A stretch of 60,040 nt of DNA, from contig NZ_VCQN01000009.1 of the NCBI RefSeq assembly GCF_005938125.1, positions 1 to 60,040 of the forward strand, read 5' to 3'. Position numbers and translations under genes: made by a program. The notes below the pieces were generated by a model. It was not told where the DNA came from. It saw only the letters and a program-made list of their open reading frames with translations, and searched no databases. Origin of the DNA: Bacillus sp. BHET2 (lineage in GTDB: Bacteria; Bacillota; Bacilli; Bacillales; Bacillaceae_B). Below, in pieces: positions 19,009 through 30,567 of the stretch (its first letter is position 1; the number at the start of each line of letters is the position of its first letter).

Positions 19009-19710
19009 ATGGCAAAAAAAGGTAAAAAGTTTCTTGAAGCTCAAAAGCTTGTAGAACGTACTACAGCTTATTCAGCTGAAGAAGCAATCGAATTAGTTAA
19101 GAAAACAAACTTCGCTAAGTTTGACGCAACGATTGAAGTAGCGTTCCGCTTAGGTGTAGATACTCGTAAAAATGACCAGCAAATCCGTGGAGCAGTTGTA
19201 CTTCCACACGGTACTGGTAAAACTCAAAAAGTTCTTGTATTCGCTAAAGGCGAAAAAGCAAAAGAAGCAGAAGCTGCTGGCGCTGACTTCGTAGGTGATG
19301 CAGAACTTATCAACAAAATCAACCAAGGTTGGTTCGAGTTCGACGTAATCGTAGCAACTCCAGACATGATGGGTGAAGTTGGTAAACTTGGTCGTGTATT
19401 AGGACCTAAAGGTTTAATGCCAAACCCTAAAACTGGAACAGTTACATTCGACGTGACAAAAGCTGTCAATGAAATCAAAGCTGGTAAAGTTGAATACCGT
19501 GCTGACAAATCAGGTAACGTTCACGTTCCTGTTGGAAAGATTTCTTTCGACAACGAAAAGCTTGTTGAAAACTTTGCTACAATGTATGAAACAATGCTTA
19601 AAGTTAAACCTGCTGCTGCAAAAGGAACTTACATGAAAAATGTTTCAGTAACTTCTACAATGGGACCTGGCGTTAAAGTCGATCCTTCATCTTTCGCAGT
19701 TAAGGCATAA
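19009..19710 (+). CDS. rplA: 50S ribosomal protein L1
   Basis: L1 forms the mobile stalk that moves deacylated tRNA out of the E site and often represses its own mRNA. The 233-residue product has the two-domain L1 fold, with [12 protein letters not shown] near residue 70 and the signature [19 protein letters not shown] near residue 125. It begins [11 protein letters not shown] after TAGGAGGAAATAA. Two GTGGGAGG motifs upstream of rplK and rplA are candidate autoregulatory sites. Confidence 0.97.
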   Translation: MAKKGKKFLEAQKLVERTTAYSAEEAIELVKKTNFAKFDATIEVAFRLGVDTRKNDQQIRGAVVLPHGTGKTQKVLVFAKGEKAKEAEAAGADFVGDAELINKINQGWFEFDVIVATPDMMGEVGKLGRVLGPKGLMPNPKTGTVTFDVTKAVNEIKAGKVEYRADKSGNVHVPVGKISFDNEKLVENFATMYETMLKVKPAAAKGTYMKNVSVTSTMGPGVKVDPSSFAVKA

Positions 19711-19717
19711 TTTGGTA

Positions 19718-19746
19718 TTGACTTACTAAGAACTAGTGATTATAAT
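19718..19746 (+). promoter_or_regulatory. SigA promoter of rplJ-rplL
   Basis: TTGACT at 19718-19723 and TATAAT at 19741-19746 are 17 bases apart. Transcription would start at about 19753, at the beginning of the L10 leader. Confidence 0.8.
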
Positions 19747-19754
19747 TAGTTCTG

Positions 19755-19898
19755 TTGTTAAAAAACGAATACATTTGTACCGTAGACAGTAGGTGCTCTT
19801 CCCGAGCTTAATAACCTGCCGAGGTAATTGCGATAAAATAACCGCTTTTAGCGTGTTTGCAATGCCCTTATGTCTACCTTGATATAAGGGCATTTTTT
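19755..19898 (+). promoter_or_regulatory. L10 leader with attenuator
   Basis: This is the autoregulatory leader bound by the L10(L12)4 complex. The conserved segments CCGTAGACAGTAGGTGCT and CCTGCCGAGGTAAT are present. A terminator ends the leader: AATGCCCTTAT pairs with ATAAGGGCATT and is followed by T (19861-19898). Excess L10-L12 is expected to favour termination. Confidence 0.88.
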
Positions 19899-19948
19899 AT
19901 TGGATGACGGTATAAATGTTCATCAGTCAATCTACAGGAGGTGTAATG

Positions 19949-20449
19949 ATGAGCAGCATTCTAGATCAAAAGAAACATATCGTTGGAGAAATCTCTGACA
20001 AGCTAAAAAACAGTGTATCTACAATCGTTGTAGATTACCGTGGCCTAGATGTTTCCGAAGTAACTGAGCTTCGTAAACAACTTCGTGAAGCTGGCATCGA
20101 CTTCAAAGTGTACAAAAACACTATGGTACGTCGTGCTGCAGAAGAAGCTGGTCTTGGAGGGTTAAACGAATTCCTAACTGGTCCGAACGCAATCGCGTTC
20201 AGTTCAGAAGAAGTAGTTGCACCTGCAAAGATTCTTAACAGCTTTGCTAAAGAACACGAAGCCCTAGAAATCAAAACGGGTGTCATTGAAGGAACAATCA
20301 CTTCAGTTGAGGATGTTAAAGCAATCGCTGAACTTCCAAACCGCGAAGGACTTCTTTCTATGCTACTCAGCGTGCTTCAAGCACCAATGCGCAACTTTGC
20401 GTTGGCGACAAAAGCCGTTGCAGATCAAAAAGAAGAGCAAGGCGCGTAA
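19949..20449 (+). CDS. rplJ: 50S ribosomal protein L10
   Basis: L10 anchors the L12 dimers to the ribosome. The 166-residue product has the rRNA-binding globular part with [20 protein letters not shown] (about 22-41) and YKNTMVRRA, and a C-terminal helix (residues about 130-166) that carries the L12 dimers. Two adjacent ATG codons (19946, 19949) follow AGGAGGTG; the second has better spacing (seven bases) and gives the family start MSS. It is under the L10 leader. Confidence 0.96.
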   Translation: MSSILDQKKHIVGEISDKLKNSVSTIVVDYRGLDVSEVTELRKQLREAGIDFKVYKNTMVRRAAEEAGLGGLNEFLTGPNAIAFSSEEVVAPAKILNSFAKEHEALEIKTGVIEGTITSVEDVKAIAELPNREGLLSMLLSVLQAPMRNFALATKAVADQKEEQGA

Positions 20450-20507
20450 GCTAAAGCAAGTCGTTTAAATAAAAAATTAAGCATACATCACAAGGAGGAA
20501 ATTTAAA

Positions 20508-20867
20508 ATGAGTAAAGAGCAAATCATTGACGCGATTAAAGAAATGTCAGTTCTTGAACTAAATGATCTAGTTAAAGCAATCGAAGAAGAATTCGGAGTA
20601 ACTGCTGCTGCACCTGTAGCTGTAGCTGCTGGTGGCGCGGACGCTGCTGCAGAACAAACTGAATTCGACTTAATTCTTGAGAGCGCTGGAGCTCAAAAAA
20701 TCAAAGTTATCAAAGTTGTTCGTGAAATCACAGGTCTTGGCCTTAAAGAAGCGAAAGAAATGGTTGATAACACTCCTAAAGCTCTTAAAGAAGGTATTTC
20801 TAAAGAAGATGCTGAAGAACTTAAAGCTAAACTTGAAGAAGTTGGAGCTGGCGTAGAAGTTAAGTAA
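20508..20867 (+). CDS. rplL: 50S ribosomal protein L7/L12
   Basis: L12 is the multi-copy stalk protein that recruits translation GTPases. The 119-residue product has the dimerising N-terminal helices (about 1-35), an Ala-rich flexible hinge (about 36-50, [17 protein letters not shown]), and the C-terminal factor-binding domain with [36 protein letters not shown] precedes the ATG. It forms a unit with rplJ and is followed by a terminator. Confidence 0.97.
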   Translation: MSKEQIIDAIKEMSVLELNDLVKAIEEEFGVTAAAPVAVAAGGADAAAEQTEFDLILESAGAQKIKVIKVVREITGLGLKEAKEMVDNTPKALKEGISKEDAEELKAKLEEVGAGVEVK

Positions 20868-20883
20868 TGATTGTATAGATGAA

Positions 20884-20911
20884 AAGCTCGCTATATTTGG
20901 CGGGCTTTTTT
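20884..20911 (+). terminator. Terminator after rplL
   Basis: AAGCTCGC pairs with GCGGGCTT (one wobble pair) across a short loop, followed by a T run. It lies 16 bases after the rplL stop. Confidence 0.85.
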
Positions 20912-21020
20912 CTTGTCTGACTTCTATCAGAATATAAACACGTTCATTGTCTATTCACCAAACTCTTTCTTAAAGAAGTTGGCTAATGGATGATATGTAC
21001 CAATGGATGGAGATGATATA

Positions 21021-21629
21021 ATGACCAATCACTACTATTCTCAAAACCCTGATGTAGAAAGTAACCCTCAAACGATTGCCTTTGAATTGAGAGGACATAC
21101 CTTCCGTTTCAAAACGGATCAAGGTGTATTCTCGAAAAAGGAAGTCGATTTTGGGTCAAGAGCGTTAATTGAAGCGTTTGAAGTACCTGAGGTAACGGGA
21201 GCGTTATTGGATGTAGGTTGCGGGTATGGTCCAATCGGATTGTCTTTAGCCAAAGATCATGAAGACCGGACGGTCCATATGATTGATGTAAACGAGCGAG
21301 CATTGTCCCTTGCGAGAGAAAACGCAAGCCTGAATAAAGTTCAAAACATCAACATCTATCAAAGCGATCGATATACCAATGTCGTTGAAAGGGAGTTTTC
21401 GGCTATTTTAACGAATCCCCCGATACGAGCAGGAAAAGAAACGGTCCATTCGATTCTTGAGATAAGTTACGATCATCTGAAGGAAAGCGGTCAGTTGTGG
21501 GTCGTTATTCAGAAGAAGCAAGGCGCTCCGTCTGCAATGGAAAAGATGGAAGAATTATTTTCGAATGTAGAGATCGTCGCAAGGAAAAAGGGCTACTACA
21601 TCTTGAAATCGATAAAAGAAATCCGTTGA
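21021..21629 (+). CDS. ybxB: Class I methyltransferase, RsmC/YbxB type
   Basis: The 202-residue product is an S-adenosylmethionine-dependent methyltransferase. The binding motif LLDVGCGYGPIGLSLA is at about residues 55-70, and the catalytic motif ILTNPPIRAG is near residue 130, the NPP signature of enzymes that methylate amino groups of bases. It resembles the C-terminal half of RsmC (16S rRNA G1207), so an rRNA target is likely but unproven. ATG 21021 follows GGAG by eight bases; a longer reading from 21003 lacks a site. It always lies before rpoB in Bacillus. Confidence 0.9.
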   Translation: MTNHYYSQNPDVESNPQTIAFELRGHTFRFKTDQGVFSKKEVDFGSRALIEAFEVPEVTGALLDVGCGYGPIGLSLAKDHEDRTVHMIDVNERALSLARENASLNKVQNINIYQSDRYTNVVEREFSAILTNPPIRAGKETVHSILEISYDHLKESGQLWVVIQKKQGAPSAMEKMEELFSNVEIVARKKGYYILKSIKEIR

Positions 21630-21654
21630 CGTAGCTTTACTGCTATGATAACAT
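21626..21654 (+). promoter_or_regulatory. Possible promoter of rpoB-rpoC
   Basis: TTGACG at 21626-21631 overlaps the ybxB stop and TAACAT at 21649-21654 lies 17 bases later. A second TATAAT at 21702-21707 has no clear -35. Either may drive the long rpoB leader. Confidence 0.4.
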
Positions 21655-21756
21655 TATAAAATGCAAAAATATTATTTTCCGGTATTATGTCCATATGTAT
21701 ATATAATGGATAAATTGGAAAAGATTATAAAATAATAGTTCGTCATCTGAAAATGA

Positions 21757-21786
21757 GGTTTTATCATTAAAACCCTTTTTCTTTTT
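21757..21786 (+). terminator. Terminator-like hairpin in the rpoB leader
   Basis: GGTTTTA pairs with TAAAACC around a four-base loop, followed by CTTTTTCTTTTT. It lies about 75 bases before rpoB and after both candidate promoters, so it may attenuate rpoBC transcription or stop upstream readthrough. Confidence 0.55.
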
Positions 21787-21861
21787 GTCTTGTGTAGACT
21801 AGTATTTCTACTAAAAGGCATATAGACACAACCAAAACGCTTGATTTGAGGGGTGAATCAG

Positions 21862-24800
21862 TTGACAGGTCAACTAGTTCAGTATGGACGACACCGCCAA
21901 CGCAGAAGTTTTGCGCGTATCAGTGAAGTTTTAGAATTACCGAATTTAATCGAAATTCAAACTTCCTCGTATCAATGGTTTCTTGATGAGGGGTTAAGAG
22001 AAATGTTCCGTGACATTTCTCCGATTGAGGACTTCACTGGTAATCTCTCTTTAGAATTTATTGATTATAGTCTGGGAGAGCCAAAGTACTCGGTGGAAGA
22101 ATCAAAGGAAAGAGATGTTACTTACTCTGCACCGCTTAGAGTGAAAGTCCGTCTTGTGAACAAGGAAACAGGAGAAGTAAAAGATCAAGACGTATTTATG
22201 GGTGATTTCCCATTAATGACTGAAACAGGTACTTTTGTCATTAATGGTGCTGAGCGCGTTATCGTTTCTCAGTTAGTACGTTCACCTAGTGTTTACTTTA
22301 GCGGAAAAGTAGATAAGAACGGAAAGAAAGGGTTTACTGCTACCGTTATACCAAACCGCGGAGCTTGGCTTGAGTATGAAACAGATGCAAAAGATGTTGT
22401 ATATGTGCGAATTGATCGAACTCGCAAACTACCGGTAACGGTTCTTTTACGTGCCCTTGGGTTTGGCTCTGATCAAGAAATCATCGATTTGATCGGTGAT
22501 AATGAGTACATTCGTAACACACTCGAGAAAGACAACACGGAAGGTATCGACAAGGCATTGCTTGAGATTTATGAGCGTCTACGCCCAGGAGAGCCTCCTA
22601 CAGTAGAAAATGCCAAAAGTTTACTCGTTTCTCGCTTCTTTGATCCAAAGCGTTATGACTTAGCAAACGTTGGACGTTACAAAATGAACAAAAAGGTACA
22701 CATTAAGAACCGTTTATTCGGTCAGACTCTAGCAGAAACTCTTGCAGATCCGGAAACGGGCGAGATTCTGGCAGAGAAGGGTACGGTCCTTGATCGTCGC
22801 GCACTTGATAAGGTTATTCCTTATCTCGAAAACGGCATTGGTTTCAAAAGCTACCAACAGTCCGGTGGCGTGTTAGATGAAGACGTAGTTCTTCAATCTA
22901 TCAAAATCTATTCTCCTAATGAAGAGGGAGAATTTGAAATCAACGTAATCAGCAATGCTTATGTTGAAGAAGAGGTTAAGTACATTACACCTGCAGATAT
23001 CATCTCTTCTATTTCTTACTTCTTTAATTTATTACATGGAGTAGGGCTGACAGATGATATTGACCATTTAGGAAACCGTCGTTTACGTTCGGTTGGCGAA
23101 TTGCTTCAAAACCAATTCCGTATCGGTTTATCACGTATGGAGCGTGTGGTTCGTGAAAGAATGTCAATTCAAGACACGAATACAATCACGCCTCAACAAC
23201 TGATCAACATTCGTCCGGTTATCGCTTCAATTAAAGAGTTCTTTGGTAGCTCTCAATTGTCTCAATTTATGGACCAAACGAATCCTCTTGCAGAGTTAAC
23301 GCACAAACGTCGACTATCTGCCTTAGGGCCTGGTGGGTTAACCCGTGAACGTGCTGGATTTGAAGTGCGTGACGTACATTATTCTCACTATGGTCGTATG
23401 TGTCCGATTGAAACGCCTGAGGGTCCTAACATCGGACTGATCAACTCACTTTCTTCATTTGCGAAAGTGAATAAATTCGGCTTTATCGAAACGCCGTATC
23501 GTCGTGTTGACCCTGAATCGGGGATGGTGACCGATCGAATCGATTACCTGACAGCAGACGAAGAAGATAACTATGTAGTGGCACAAGCAAACGCACGCTT
23601 AGGTGATGACGGTGCATTCCTTGATGAAGAAGTCATCGCTCGTTTCCGTGGTGAAAACACGGTAATCAAGCGTGAACGTCTTGACTATATGGATGTATCT
23701 CCTAAACAAGTAGTATCAGCCGCGACAGCATGTATTCCATTCTTAGAGAACGATGACTCCAACCGTGCTCTTATGGGAGCGAACATGCAGCGTCAAGCAG
23801 TACCATTGATGAATCCGGAATCACCAATCGTTGGAACAGGTATGGAACACGTATCTGCGAAAGACTCTGGTGCCGCTGTGATTTGTAAGCATGAAGGTAT
23901 TGTGGAAAAGGTTGAAGCGAAGCAAGTTTGGGTGCGTCGTGTGAAAGAAATCGACGGTCAAGAAGTAAAAGGTGACCTCGATAAGTATCGTATGCAGAAA
24001 TTCATCCGTTCTAATCAAGGTACATGTTACAACCAGCGTCCGATTGTAAGTGAAGGCGACCGTGTAGTTGTGGGAGAGATCCTTGCTGATGGTCCTTCAA
24101 TGGAAAAAGGAGAACTTGCTTTAGGACGTAACGTTATGGTTGGCTTCATGACTTGGGACGGTTACAACTATGAAGATGCGATCATCATGAGTGAACGTCT
24201 TGTAAAAGACGATGTATACACTTCTATTCATATTGAAGAATATGAGTCCGAATCTCGTGATACGAAATTAGGGCCTGAAGAAATCACTCGTGATATTCCA
24301 AACGTCGGTGAAGATGCCCTTCGCAATCTTGATGAACGCGGAATCATCCGAATCGGTGCTGAAGTGAAAGATGGCGACCTACTTGTTGGTAAAGTAACGC
24401 CTAAAGGTGTAACAGAGTTGACTGCTGAAGAGCGTCTTTTACATGCAATCTTCGGTGAGAAAGCTCGTGAAGTTCGAGATACATCTCTTCGTGTACCACA
24501 TGGTGGTGGAGGGATCATCCTTGATGTTAAAGTCTTCAATCGCGAAGATGGCGACGAATTACCACCAGGTGTTAACCAGCTTGTACGTGTATATATCGTT
24601 CAGAAACGTAAGATTTCTGAAGGAGACAAAATGGCTGGTCGTCATGGTAACAAAGGTGTTATCTCTAAAATCCTTCCTGAAGAAGACATGCCGTTCTTAC
24701 CAGATGGCACACCGATCGATATCATGCTGAACCCATTAGGGGTACCATCTCGTATGAATATCGGACAGGTGCTGGAGCTTCATTTAGGTATGGCTGCCAG

Positions 24801-25419
24801 ATACCTTGGAATTCATGTTGCTTCACCAGTATTTGATGGAGCGCGTGAGGAAGATGTATGGGCAACCATTGAAGAAGCAGGTATGGCGCGCGATGCCAAA
24901 ACCGTTCTTTATGACGGTAGAAGTGGTGAACCGTTTGATAATCGTGTATCAGTTGGAATCATGTATATGATCAAACTGGCTCACATGGTTGATGACAAGC
25001 TTCACGCACGTTCAACTGGTCCTTATTCACTTGTTACGCAGCAACCATTGGGTGGTAAAGCTCAATTCGGTGGACAGCGTTTCGGTGAGATGGAGGTATG
25101 GGCACTGGAAGCTTATGGTGCAGCTTACACTCTACAAGAAATTCTAACGGTTAAGTCGGATGATGTTGTGGGTCGTGTGAAAACATACGAAGCCATTGTC
25201 AAAGGTGAAAACGTTCCTGAGCCTGGAGTTCCAGAATCATTCAAGGTTCTGATCAAAGAGCTTCAAAGTTTAGGTATGGATGTAAAAATCCTCTCTAGTA
25301 CCGAAGAAGAAATTGAAATGCGTGACTTAGAGGATGAAGAAGAAGTACAACAAGCAGACACGCTAAATATCTCTGAATCTAATGCAAAAGAATCCGAGAC
25401 AGTAGGGTCAAAAGAATAA
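21862..25419 (+). CDS. rpoB: DNA-directed RNA polymerase beta subunit
   Basis: RpoB forms one half of the catalytic cleft of RNA polymerase. The 1185-residue product is full length for Bacillus. The rifampicin pocket region ([20 protein letters not shown] and [14 protein letters not shown], about residues 455-490) carries the usual sensitive residues. [13 protein letters not shown] and the C-terminal [20 protein letters not shown] are present, and the tail is acidic. TTG 21862 was chosen because GAGGGG lies eight bases before it and [11 protein letters not shown] matches the family; an in-frame GTG at 21853 lies inside that site. Confidence 0.98.
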   Translation: MTGQLVQYGRHRQRRSFARISEVLELPNLIEIQTSSYQWFLDEGLREMFRDISPIEDFTGNLSLEFIDYSLGEPKYSVEESKERDVTYSAPLRVKVRLVNKETGEVKDQDVFMGDFPLMTETGTFVINGAERVIVSQLVRSPSVYFSGKVDKNGKKGFTATVIPNRGAWLEYETDAKDVVYVRIDRTRKLPVTVLLRALGFGSDQEIIDLIGDNEYIRNTLEKDNTEGIDKALLEIYERLRPGEPPTVENAKSLLVSRFFDPKRYDLANVGRYKMNKKVHIKNRLFGQTLAETLADPETGEILAEKGTVLDRRALDKVIPYLENGIGFKSYQQSGGVLDEDVVLQSIKIYSPNEEGEFEINVISNAYVEEEVKYITPADIISSISYFFNLLHGVGLTDDIDHLGNRRLRSVGELLQNQFRIGLSRMERVVRERMSIQDTNTITPQQLINIRPVIASIKEFFGSSQLSQFMDQTNPLAELTHKRRLSALGPGGLTRERAGFEVRDVHYSHYGRMCPIETPEGPNIGLINSLSSFAKVNKFGFIETPYRRVDPESGMVTDRIDYLTADEEDNYVVAQANARLGDDGAFLDEEVIARFRGENTVIKRERLDYMDVSPKQVVSAATACIPFLENDDSNRALMGANMQRQAVPLMNPESPIVGTGMEHVSAKDSGAAVICKHEGIVEKVEAKQVWVRRVKEIDGQEVKGDLDKYRMQKFIRSNQGTCYNQRPIVSEGDRVVVGEILADGPSMEKGELALGRNVMVGFMTWDGYNYEDAIIMSERLVKDDVYTSIHIEEYESESRDTKLGPEEITRDIPNVGEDALRNLDERGIIRIGAEVKDGDLLVGKVTPKGVTELTAEERLLHAIFGEKAREVRDTSLRVPHGGGGIILDVKVFNREDGDELPPGVNQLVRVYIVQKRKISEGDKMAGRHGNKGVISKILPEEDMPFLPDGTPIDIMLNPLGVPSRMNIGQVLELHLGMAARYLGIHVASPVFDGAREEDVWATIEEAGMARDAKTVLYDGRSGEPFDNRVSVGIMYMIKLAHMVDDKLHARSTGPYSLVTQQPLGGKAQFGGQRFGEMEVWALEAYGAAYTLQEILTVKSDDVVGRVKTYEAIVKGENVPEPGVPESFKVLIKELQSLGMDVKILSSTEEEIEMRDLEDEEEVQQADTLNISESNAKESETVGSKE

Positions 25420-25470
25420 ATTTAGAGCAAAAAGGGTTAGAGCCTGTAGATTAAAAGGGAGGTAGGCCCC

Positions 25471-28400
25471 TTGCTAGATGTAAATAATTTTGAGTATATG
25501 AAAATTGGTTTAGCTTCCCCCGATAAGATCCGTTCGTGGTCTTTCGGGGAAGTTAAAAAACCCGAAACGATTAACTATCGTACGTTAAAACCAGAAAAAG
25601 ATGGTTTGTTCTGTGAACGTATCTTCGGTCCTACTAAGGACTGGGAATGTCACTGTGGTAAATACAAGCGTGTCCGTTATAAAGGCGTCGTTTGTGACCG
25701 CTGTGGTGTCGAAGTAACAAAGGCTAAAGTTCGTCGTGAGCGTATGGGTCACATTGAACTTGCAGCTCCTGTATCCCACATCTGGTACTTCAAAGGGATT
25801 CCAAGTCGTATGGGACTTGTATTAGACATGTCTCCACGCGCATTGGAAGAAGTAATCTACTTCGCTTCCTATGTTGTAACAGAACCAGGTGACACGGCTC
25901 TAGAGAGAAAACAACTTCTTTCAGAAAAAGAGTACCGTGCTTACCGTGAGAAATACGGTGTGAAATTCCAGGCAGCAATGGGAGCTGAAGCGATTAAGAA
26001 GCTTCTTCAAGACATTGACTTGGATAAAGAAGCTGATTTCTTAAAAGAAGAACTAAAAACGGCACAGGGTCAACGCCGGACACGTGCGATTAAACGTTTG
26101 GAAGTTGTGGAATCTTTCAGAAACTCAGGAAATGATCCAGATTGGATGATTCTTGATGTACTGCCTGTCATTCCTCCAGAGCTTCGCCCGATGGTTCAAC
26201 TTGACGGTGGACGTTTTGCTACTTCTGACTTAAACGATTTATATCGTCGAGTGATTAACCGTAATAACCGTCTGAAACGTTTACTGGACCTTGGTGCTCC
26301 AAGCATCATCGTTCAAAATGAGAAGCGTATGCTTCAAGAAGCGGTGGATGCTTTAATTGATAATGGTCGTCGTGGCCGTCCAGTTACTGGACCGGGTAAT
26401 CGTCCATTAAAATCCCTTTCACATATGCTTAAAGGGAAGCAAGGCCGTTTCCGTCAAAACCTTCTTGGTAAACGTGTTGACTATTCCGGTCGTTCTGTAA
26501 TCGTTGTTGGACCTAATCTTAAAATGTATCAATGTGGTCTTCCTAAAGAAATGGCTCTTGAATTATTCAAACCATTTGTTATGAAAGAACTCGTTGAAAA
26601 GGGATTAGCCCACAACATTAAGAGTGCGAAACGTAAGATCGAACGCGTACAACCAGAAGTATGGGATGTATTAGAAGGGGTCATTAAAGAACATCCAGTT
26701 CTTTTAAACCGTGCACCTACTCTTCACAGACTTGGTATTCAAGCATTTGAACCAACTCTTGTCGAAGGTAGAGCTATCCGTCTTCATCCACTTGTATGTA
26801 CTGCATACAATGCCGATTTCGATGGTGACCAAATGGCGGTTCACGTACCTCTATCTTCTGAAGCACAAGCCGAAGCTCGTATGCTCATGCTTGCTGCCCA
26901 AAACATTCTAAATCCGAAAGACGGTAAACCAGTTGTTACTCCGTCCCAAGATATGGTACTAGGTAACTATTACCTGACACTAGAACGTGAAAATGCTGTT
27001 GGTGAAGGTATGATCTTTACGGATGCAAATGAAGTCATTCTTGCGTATCAAAATGGCTATGTGCACTTGCATACCCGTATTGCCATCCATGCAAGCACCA
27101 TCAACAACAAAACGTTTACAGATAAACAAAATCAACAATTATTATTAACGACGGTTGGTAAAGTACTCTTTAATGAGATCTTACCTGAAACCTTCCCGTT
27201 CATTAACGAACCGACAAATACAAACTTAGAAGTTGCTACTCCTGAGGCTTACTTTGTTGACCCGTCAACGGATGTGAAAGAAGTATTCAAAAACCGTGAG
27301 CTAATCAACCCATTCAAAAAAGGTTTCTTAGGTAATATCATTGCGGAAGTATTCAAGAAGTTTGCGATTACTGAAACATCTCGTATGCTTGATAAAATGA
27401 AAGACTTAGGATTCAAATACTCTACTAAAGCAGGTATTACAGTAGGTATCGCTGATATCGTTGTACTAGCTGAAAAAGAAGAGATCTTAATCGAAGCGCA
27501 AAGTAAAGTGGACAACGTATTAAAGCAATTTAAACGTGGTTTAATTACTGAAGATGAAAGATACGATCGCGTTATCTCAATCTGGAGTGCTGCGAAAGAT
27601 ACCATTCAAGGTAAATTAATGGCGACACTGGATAAACGTAACCCTATCTTCATGATGAGTGACTCAGGTGCCCGTGGTAACGCATCTAACTTCACTCAGC
27701 TTGCTGGTATGCGTGGTCTGATGGCCAATCCGGCTGGTCGTATCATTGAGTTACCGATCAAATCAAGTTTCCGTGAAGGATTAACGGTACTTGAATACTT
27801 CATCTCTACACATGGTGCCCGTAAAGGTCTTGCCGATACAGCACTGAAAACAGCCGACTCAGGTTACCTGACGCGTCGTCTGGTTGATGTAGCTCAGGAC
27901 GTTATCGTTCGTGAAGAAGACTGCGGAACGGATAGAGGCCTACTAGTAGGTTCTATCAAAGAAGGTACAGAAATCATCGAACCTCTTGAAGAACGTTTAC
28001 TTGGTCGTTATTCACGTAAGACGCTACGTCACCCTGAAACAGATGAAATCATTATGACTGAAAATCAGCTAATTACAGAAGACTTAGCTAAGACAATTAT
28101 TGATGCGGGTGTCGAACATGTTTCAATCCGTTCTGCGTTCACATGTAACACTAGACATGGTGTTTGTGAGAAATGTTACGGAACAAACTTGGCGACAGGT
28201 CAAAAAGTCGAAGTTGGGGAAGCTGTAGGAATCATCGCTGCTCAATCCATCGGGGAACCTGGTACTCAGTTAACAATGCGTACGTTCCATACGGGTGGGG
28301 TAGCAGGAGACGATATCACTCAAGGTTTACCGCGTATCCAAGAAATATTCGAAGCGCGTAATCCGAAAGGTCAAGCTGTTATTTCTGAAATCGATGGTGT

Positions 28401-29070
28401 CATTACATCGATCAGTGAAGGAAAAGATCGTCAGTATGAAATTACCGTCCAAGGTGATGTGGAAACTAGAAGTTACACAGCTCCTTACACAGCGCGATTG
28501 AAATTTGCTGTGAACGATAAAGTAATACGCGGTCAAGAAATCACTGAAGGTTCAATTGATCCTAAAGAACTTCTTAAAGTTCGTGATGTATCAGCCGTTC
28601 AAGAATACTTGCTGCGCGAAGTACAAAAAGTATACCGTATGCAAGGGGTTGAAATTGGCGACAAACACGTTGAGGTAATGGTTCGTCAAATGATGCGTAA
28701 GGTTCGTGTTATTGATGCAGGTGAATCGGAAGTACTACCAGGTACTCTCATGGACATCCATCAATTTAGAGATGCGAACGAAAAAGCATTGTTCGGCGGT
28801 AAACTTCCTGCAACAGGACGCCCTGTACTGCTTGGAATTACCAAAGCTTCACTTGAAACGGATTCCTTCTTGTCTGCAGCATCGTTCCAGGAAACAACTC
28901 GTGTGTTGACGGACGCTGCGATTAAAGGAAAACGTGATGAGTTACTAGGATTGAAAGAAAATGTTATCATTGGTAAACTGGTTCCTGCTGGAACAGGTAT
29001 GGAACGATACCGCAAGGCAGAGCCGGTATTAGCAGAAGATACTAGTGAAGAAACAGTAACAGTAGAGTAA
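25471..29070 (+). CDS. rpoC: DNA-directed RNA polymerase beta' subunit
   Basis: RpoC carries the catalytic magnesium and the clamp. The 1199-residue product has the N-terminal zinc site ([20 protein letters not shown], about 60-79), the invariant NADFDGDQM (about 447-455) that binds Mg, the trigger-loop region [16 protein letters not shown], and a second zinc site with [13 protein letters not shown]. The start is TTG after GGGAGGTAGGCCCC and gives [10 protein letters not shown] as in the family. It is co-transcribed with rpoB and followed by a strong terminator. Confidence 0.98.
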   Translation: MLDVNNFEYMKIGLASPDKIRSWSFGEVKKPETINYRTLKPEKDGLFCERIFGPTKDWECHCGKYKRVRYKGVVCDRCGVEVTKAKVRRERMGHIELAAPVSHIWYFKGIPSRMGLVLDMSPRALEEVIYFASYVVTEPGDTALERKQLLSEKEYRAYREKYGVKFQAAMGAEAIKKLLQDIDLDKEADFLKEELKTAQGQRRTRAIKRLEVVESFRNSGNDPDWMILDVLPVIPPELRPMVQLDGGRFATSDLNDLYRRVINRNNRLKRLLDLGAPSIIVQNEKRMLQEAVDALIDNGRRGRPVTGPGNRPLKSLSHMLKGKQGRFRQNLLGKRVDYSGRSVIVVGPNLKMYQCGLPKEMALELFKPFVMKELVEKGLAHNIKSAKRKIERVQPEVWDVLEGVIKEHPVLLNRAPTLHRLGIQAFEPTLVEGRAIRLHPLVCTAYNADFDGDQMAVHVPLSSEAQAEARMLMLAAQNILNPKDGKPVVTPSQDMVLGNYYLTLERENAVGEGMIFTDANEVILAYQNGYVHLHTRIAIHASTINNKTFTDKQNQQLLLTTVGKVLFNEILPETFPFINEPTNTNLEVATPEAYFVDPSTDVKEVFKNRELINPFKKGFLGNIIAEVFKKFAITETSRMLDKMKDLGFKYSTKAGITVGIADIVVLAEKEEILIEAQSKVDNVLKQFKRGLITEDERYDRVISIWSAAKDTIQGKLMATLDKRNPIFMMSDSGARGNASNFTQLAGMRGLMANPAGRIIELPIKSSFREGLTVLEYFISTHGARKGLADTALKTADSGYLTRRLVDVAQDVIVREEDCGTDRGLLVGSIKEGTEIIEPLEERLLGRYSRKTLRHPETDEIIMTENQLITEDLAKTIIDAGVEHVSIRSAFTCNTRHGVCEKCYGTNLATGQKVEVGEAVGIIAAQSIGEPGTQLTMRTFHTGGVAGDDITQGLPRIQEIFEARNPKGQAVISEIDGVITSISEGKDRQYEITVQGDVETRSYTAPYTARLKFAVNDKVIRGQEITEGSIDPKELLKVRDVSAVQEYLLREVQKVYRMQGVEIGDKHVEVMVRQMMRKVRVIDAGESEVLPGTLMDIHQFRDANEKALFGGKLPATGRPVLLGITKASLETDSFLSAASFQETTRVLTDAAIKGKRDELLGLKENVIIGKLVPAGTGMERYRKAEPVLAEDTSEETVTVE

Positions 29071-29079
29071 TCTATTTAG

Positions 29080-29135
29080 GCTAACTCTTAGGCTGGTTTG
29101 ATTGCTCAAACCAAAGCTTTAAGAGTTAGCTTTTA
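29080..29135 (+). terminator. Terminator of rpoB-rpoC
   Basis: GCTAACTCTTA pairs with TAAGAGTTAGC and, inside, GGTTTGA pairs with TCAAACC, making one long hairpin followed by TTTTA. It begins ten bases after the rpoC stop. Confidence 0.85.
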
Positions 29136-29154
29136 TAAATCTTATAAATCTATG

Positions 29155-29183
29155 TTGACATAAAGATTTTAAGATGATAATAT
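29155..29183 (+). promoter_or_regulatory. SigA promoter of the rplGB-rpsL operon
   Basis: TTGACA at 29155-29160 and TAATAT at 29178-29183 are 17 bases apart. Transcription would begin near 29190, about 40 bases before the L7Ae-like gene. Confidence 0.82.
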
Positions 29184-29230
29184 ATTCAAGGTTGCTCCTA
29201 TTAATAACCTGTTACTTTGGAGGATATGAT

Positions 29231-29479
29231 ATGTCTTATGAAAAAGTAGCGCAGGCTAAAGAAATTATTGTAGGAACAAAGCAAGCAGTGAAAGCTCTAA
29301 AAACAGGTCATGTACTAGAAGTTGTTATTGCGGAAGATGCTGATCCCAAAGTTACAACGAAAGTAGTTCAGGCCGCAATCGATCTTAATGTACCGGTTAA
29401 CAAAGTGGATTCGATGAAGAAACTTGGAAAATCGTGCGGAATAGATGTTGGAGCAGCAGCTGTTGCGATTATACAGTAA
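29231..29479 (+). CDS. rplGB: L7Ae-family K-turn-binding protein (YbxF)
   Basis: The 82-residue product belongs to the L7Ae/L30e family that binds RNA kink-turns. It has [20 protein letters not shown] at the start and the family motif [18 protein letters not shown] at the end. In B. subtilis YbxF binds K-turns in vitro and associates with ribosomes in growth; its exact role is unclear. ATG 29231 follows TTGGAGG by about seven bases, and an upstream in-frame start at 29174 would lie inside the promoter. It heads the rpsL-rpsG-fusA group. Confidence 0.93.
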   Translation: MSYEKVAQAKEIIVGTKQAVKALKTGHVLEVVIAEDADPKVTTKVVQAAIDLNVPVNKVDSMKKLGKSCGIDVGAAAVAIIQ

Positions 29480-30001
<522 letters not shown>

Positions 30002-30045
30002 TAAAATAATCATAAATTCATTTCTCGTTGAAAGGAGGAAATCAC

Positions 30046-30516
30046 ATGCCACGTAAAGGTCCTGTAGCAAAAAGAGACGTTTTACCTGATCCAATGTACA
30101 ATTCTAAATTAGTTACTCGTTTAATCAACAAAATCATGATTGACGGTAAAAGAGGTAAAGCTCAAAAGAAATTATACGCAGCGTTTGATATCATTAGCGA
30201 GCGTTCAGGTAAAGATGCAATGGAAGTATTTGATGCAGCTTTAAAAAATATCATGCCGGTATTAGAAGTAAAAGCTCGTCGTGTTGGTGGTTCAAACTAT
30301 CAAGTACCTGTAGAGGTGCGTCCAGAGCGTCGTACAACATTAGGTCTTCGTTGGTTAGTAAACTATTCTCGTCTTCGCGGTGAGAAGACAATGGAAGAGC
30401 GTTTAGCTAACGAAATTCTTGATGCAGCAAATAGCACTGGTGCTTCTGTTAAGAAGCGTGAAGATACACACAAGATGGCTGAAGCGAACAAAGCGTTTGC
30501 TCACTATCGTTGGTAA
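30046..30516 (+). CDS. rpsG: 30S ribosomal protein S7
   Basis: S7 organises the head of the small subunit and contacts the E-site tRNA. The 156-residue product begins [16 protein letters not shown] and has the conserved [16 protein letters not shown] and the beta-hairpin region [14 protein letters not shown] 30046 follows AAAGGAGGAAATCAC and gives the exact family length. Confidence 0.97.
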   Translation: MPRKGPVAKRDVLPDPMYNSKLVTRLINKIMIDGKRGKAQKKLYAAFDIISERSGKDAMEVFDAALKNIMPVLEVKARRVGGSNYQVPVEVRPERRTTLGLRWLVNYSRLRGEKTMEERLANEILDAANSTGASVKKREDTHKMAEANKAFAHYRW

Positions 30517-30567
30517 TCTGATCTTAAACAAACAAACCATTCTCATATAAGGAAGGAGAAATACCGC

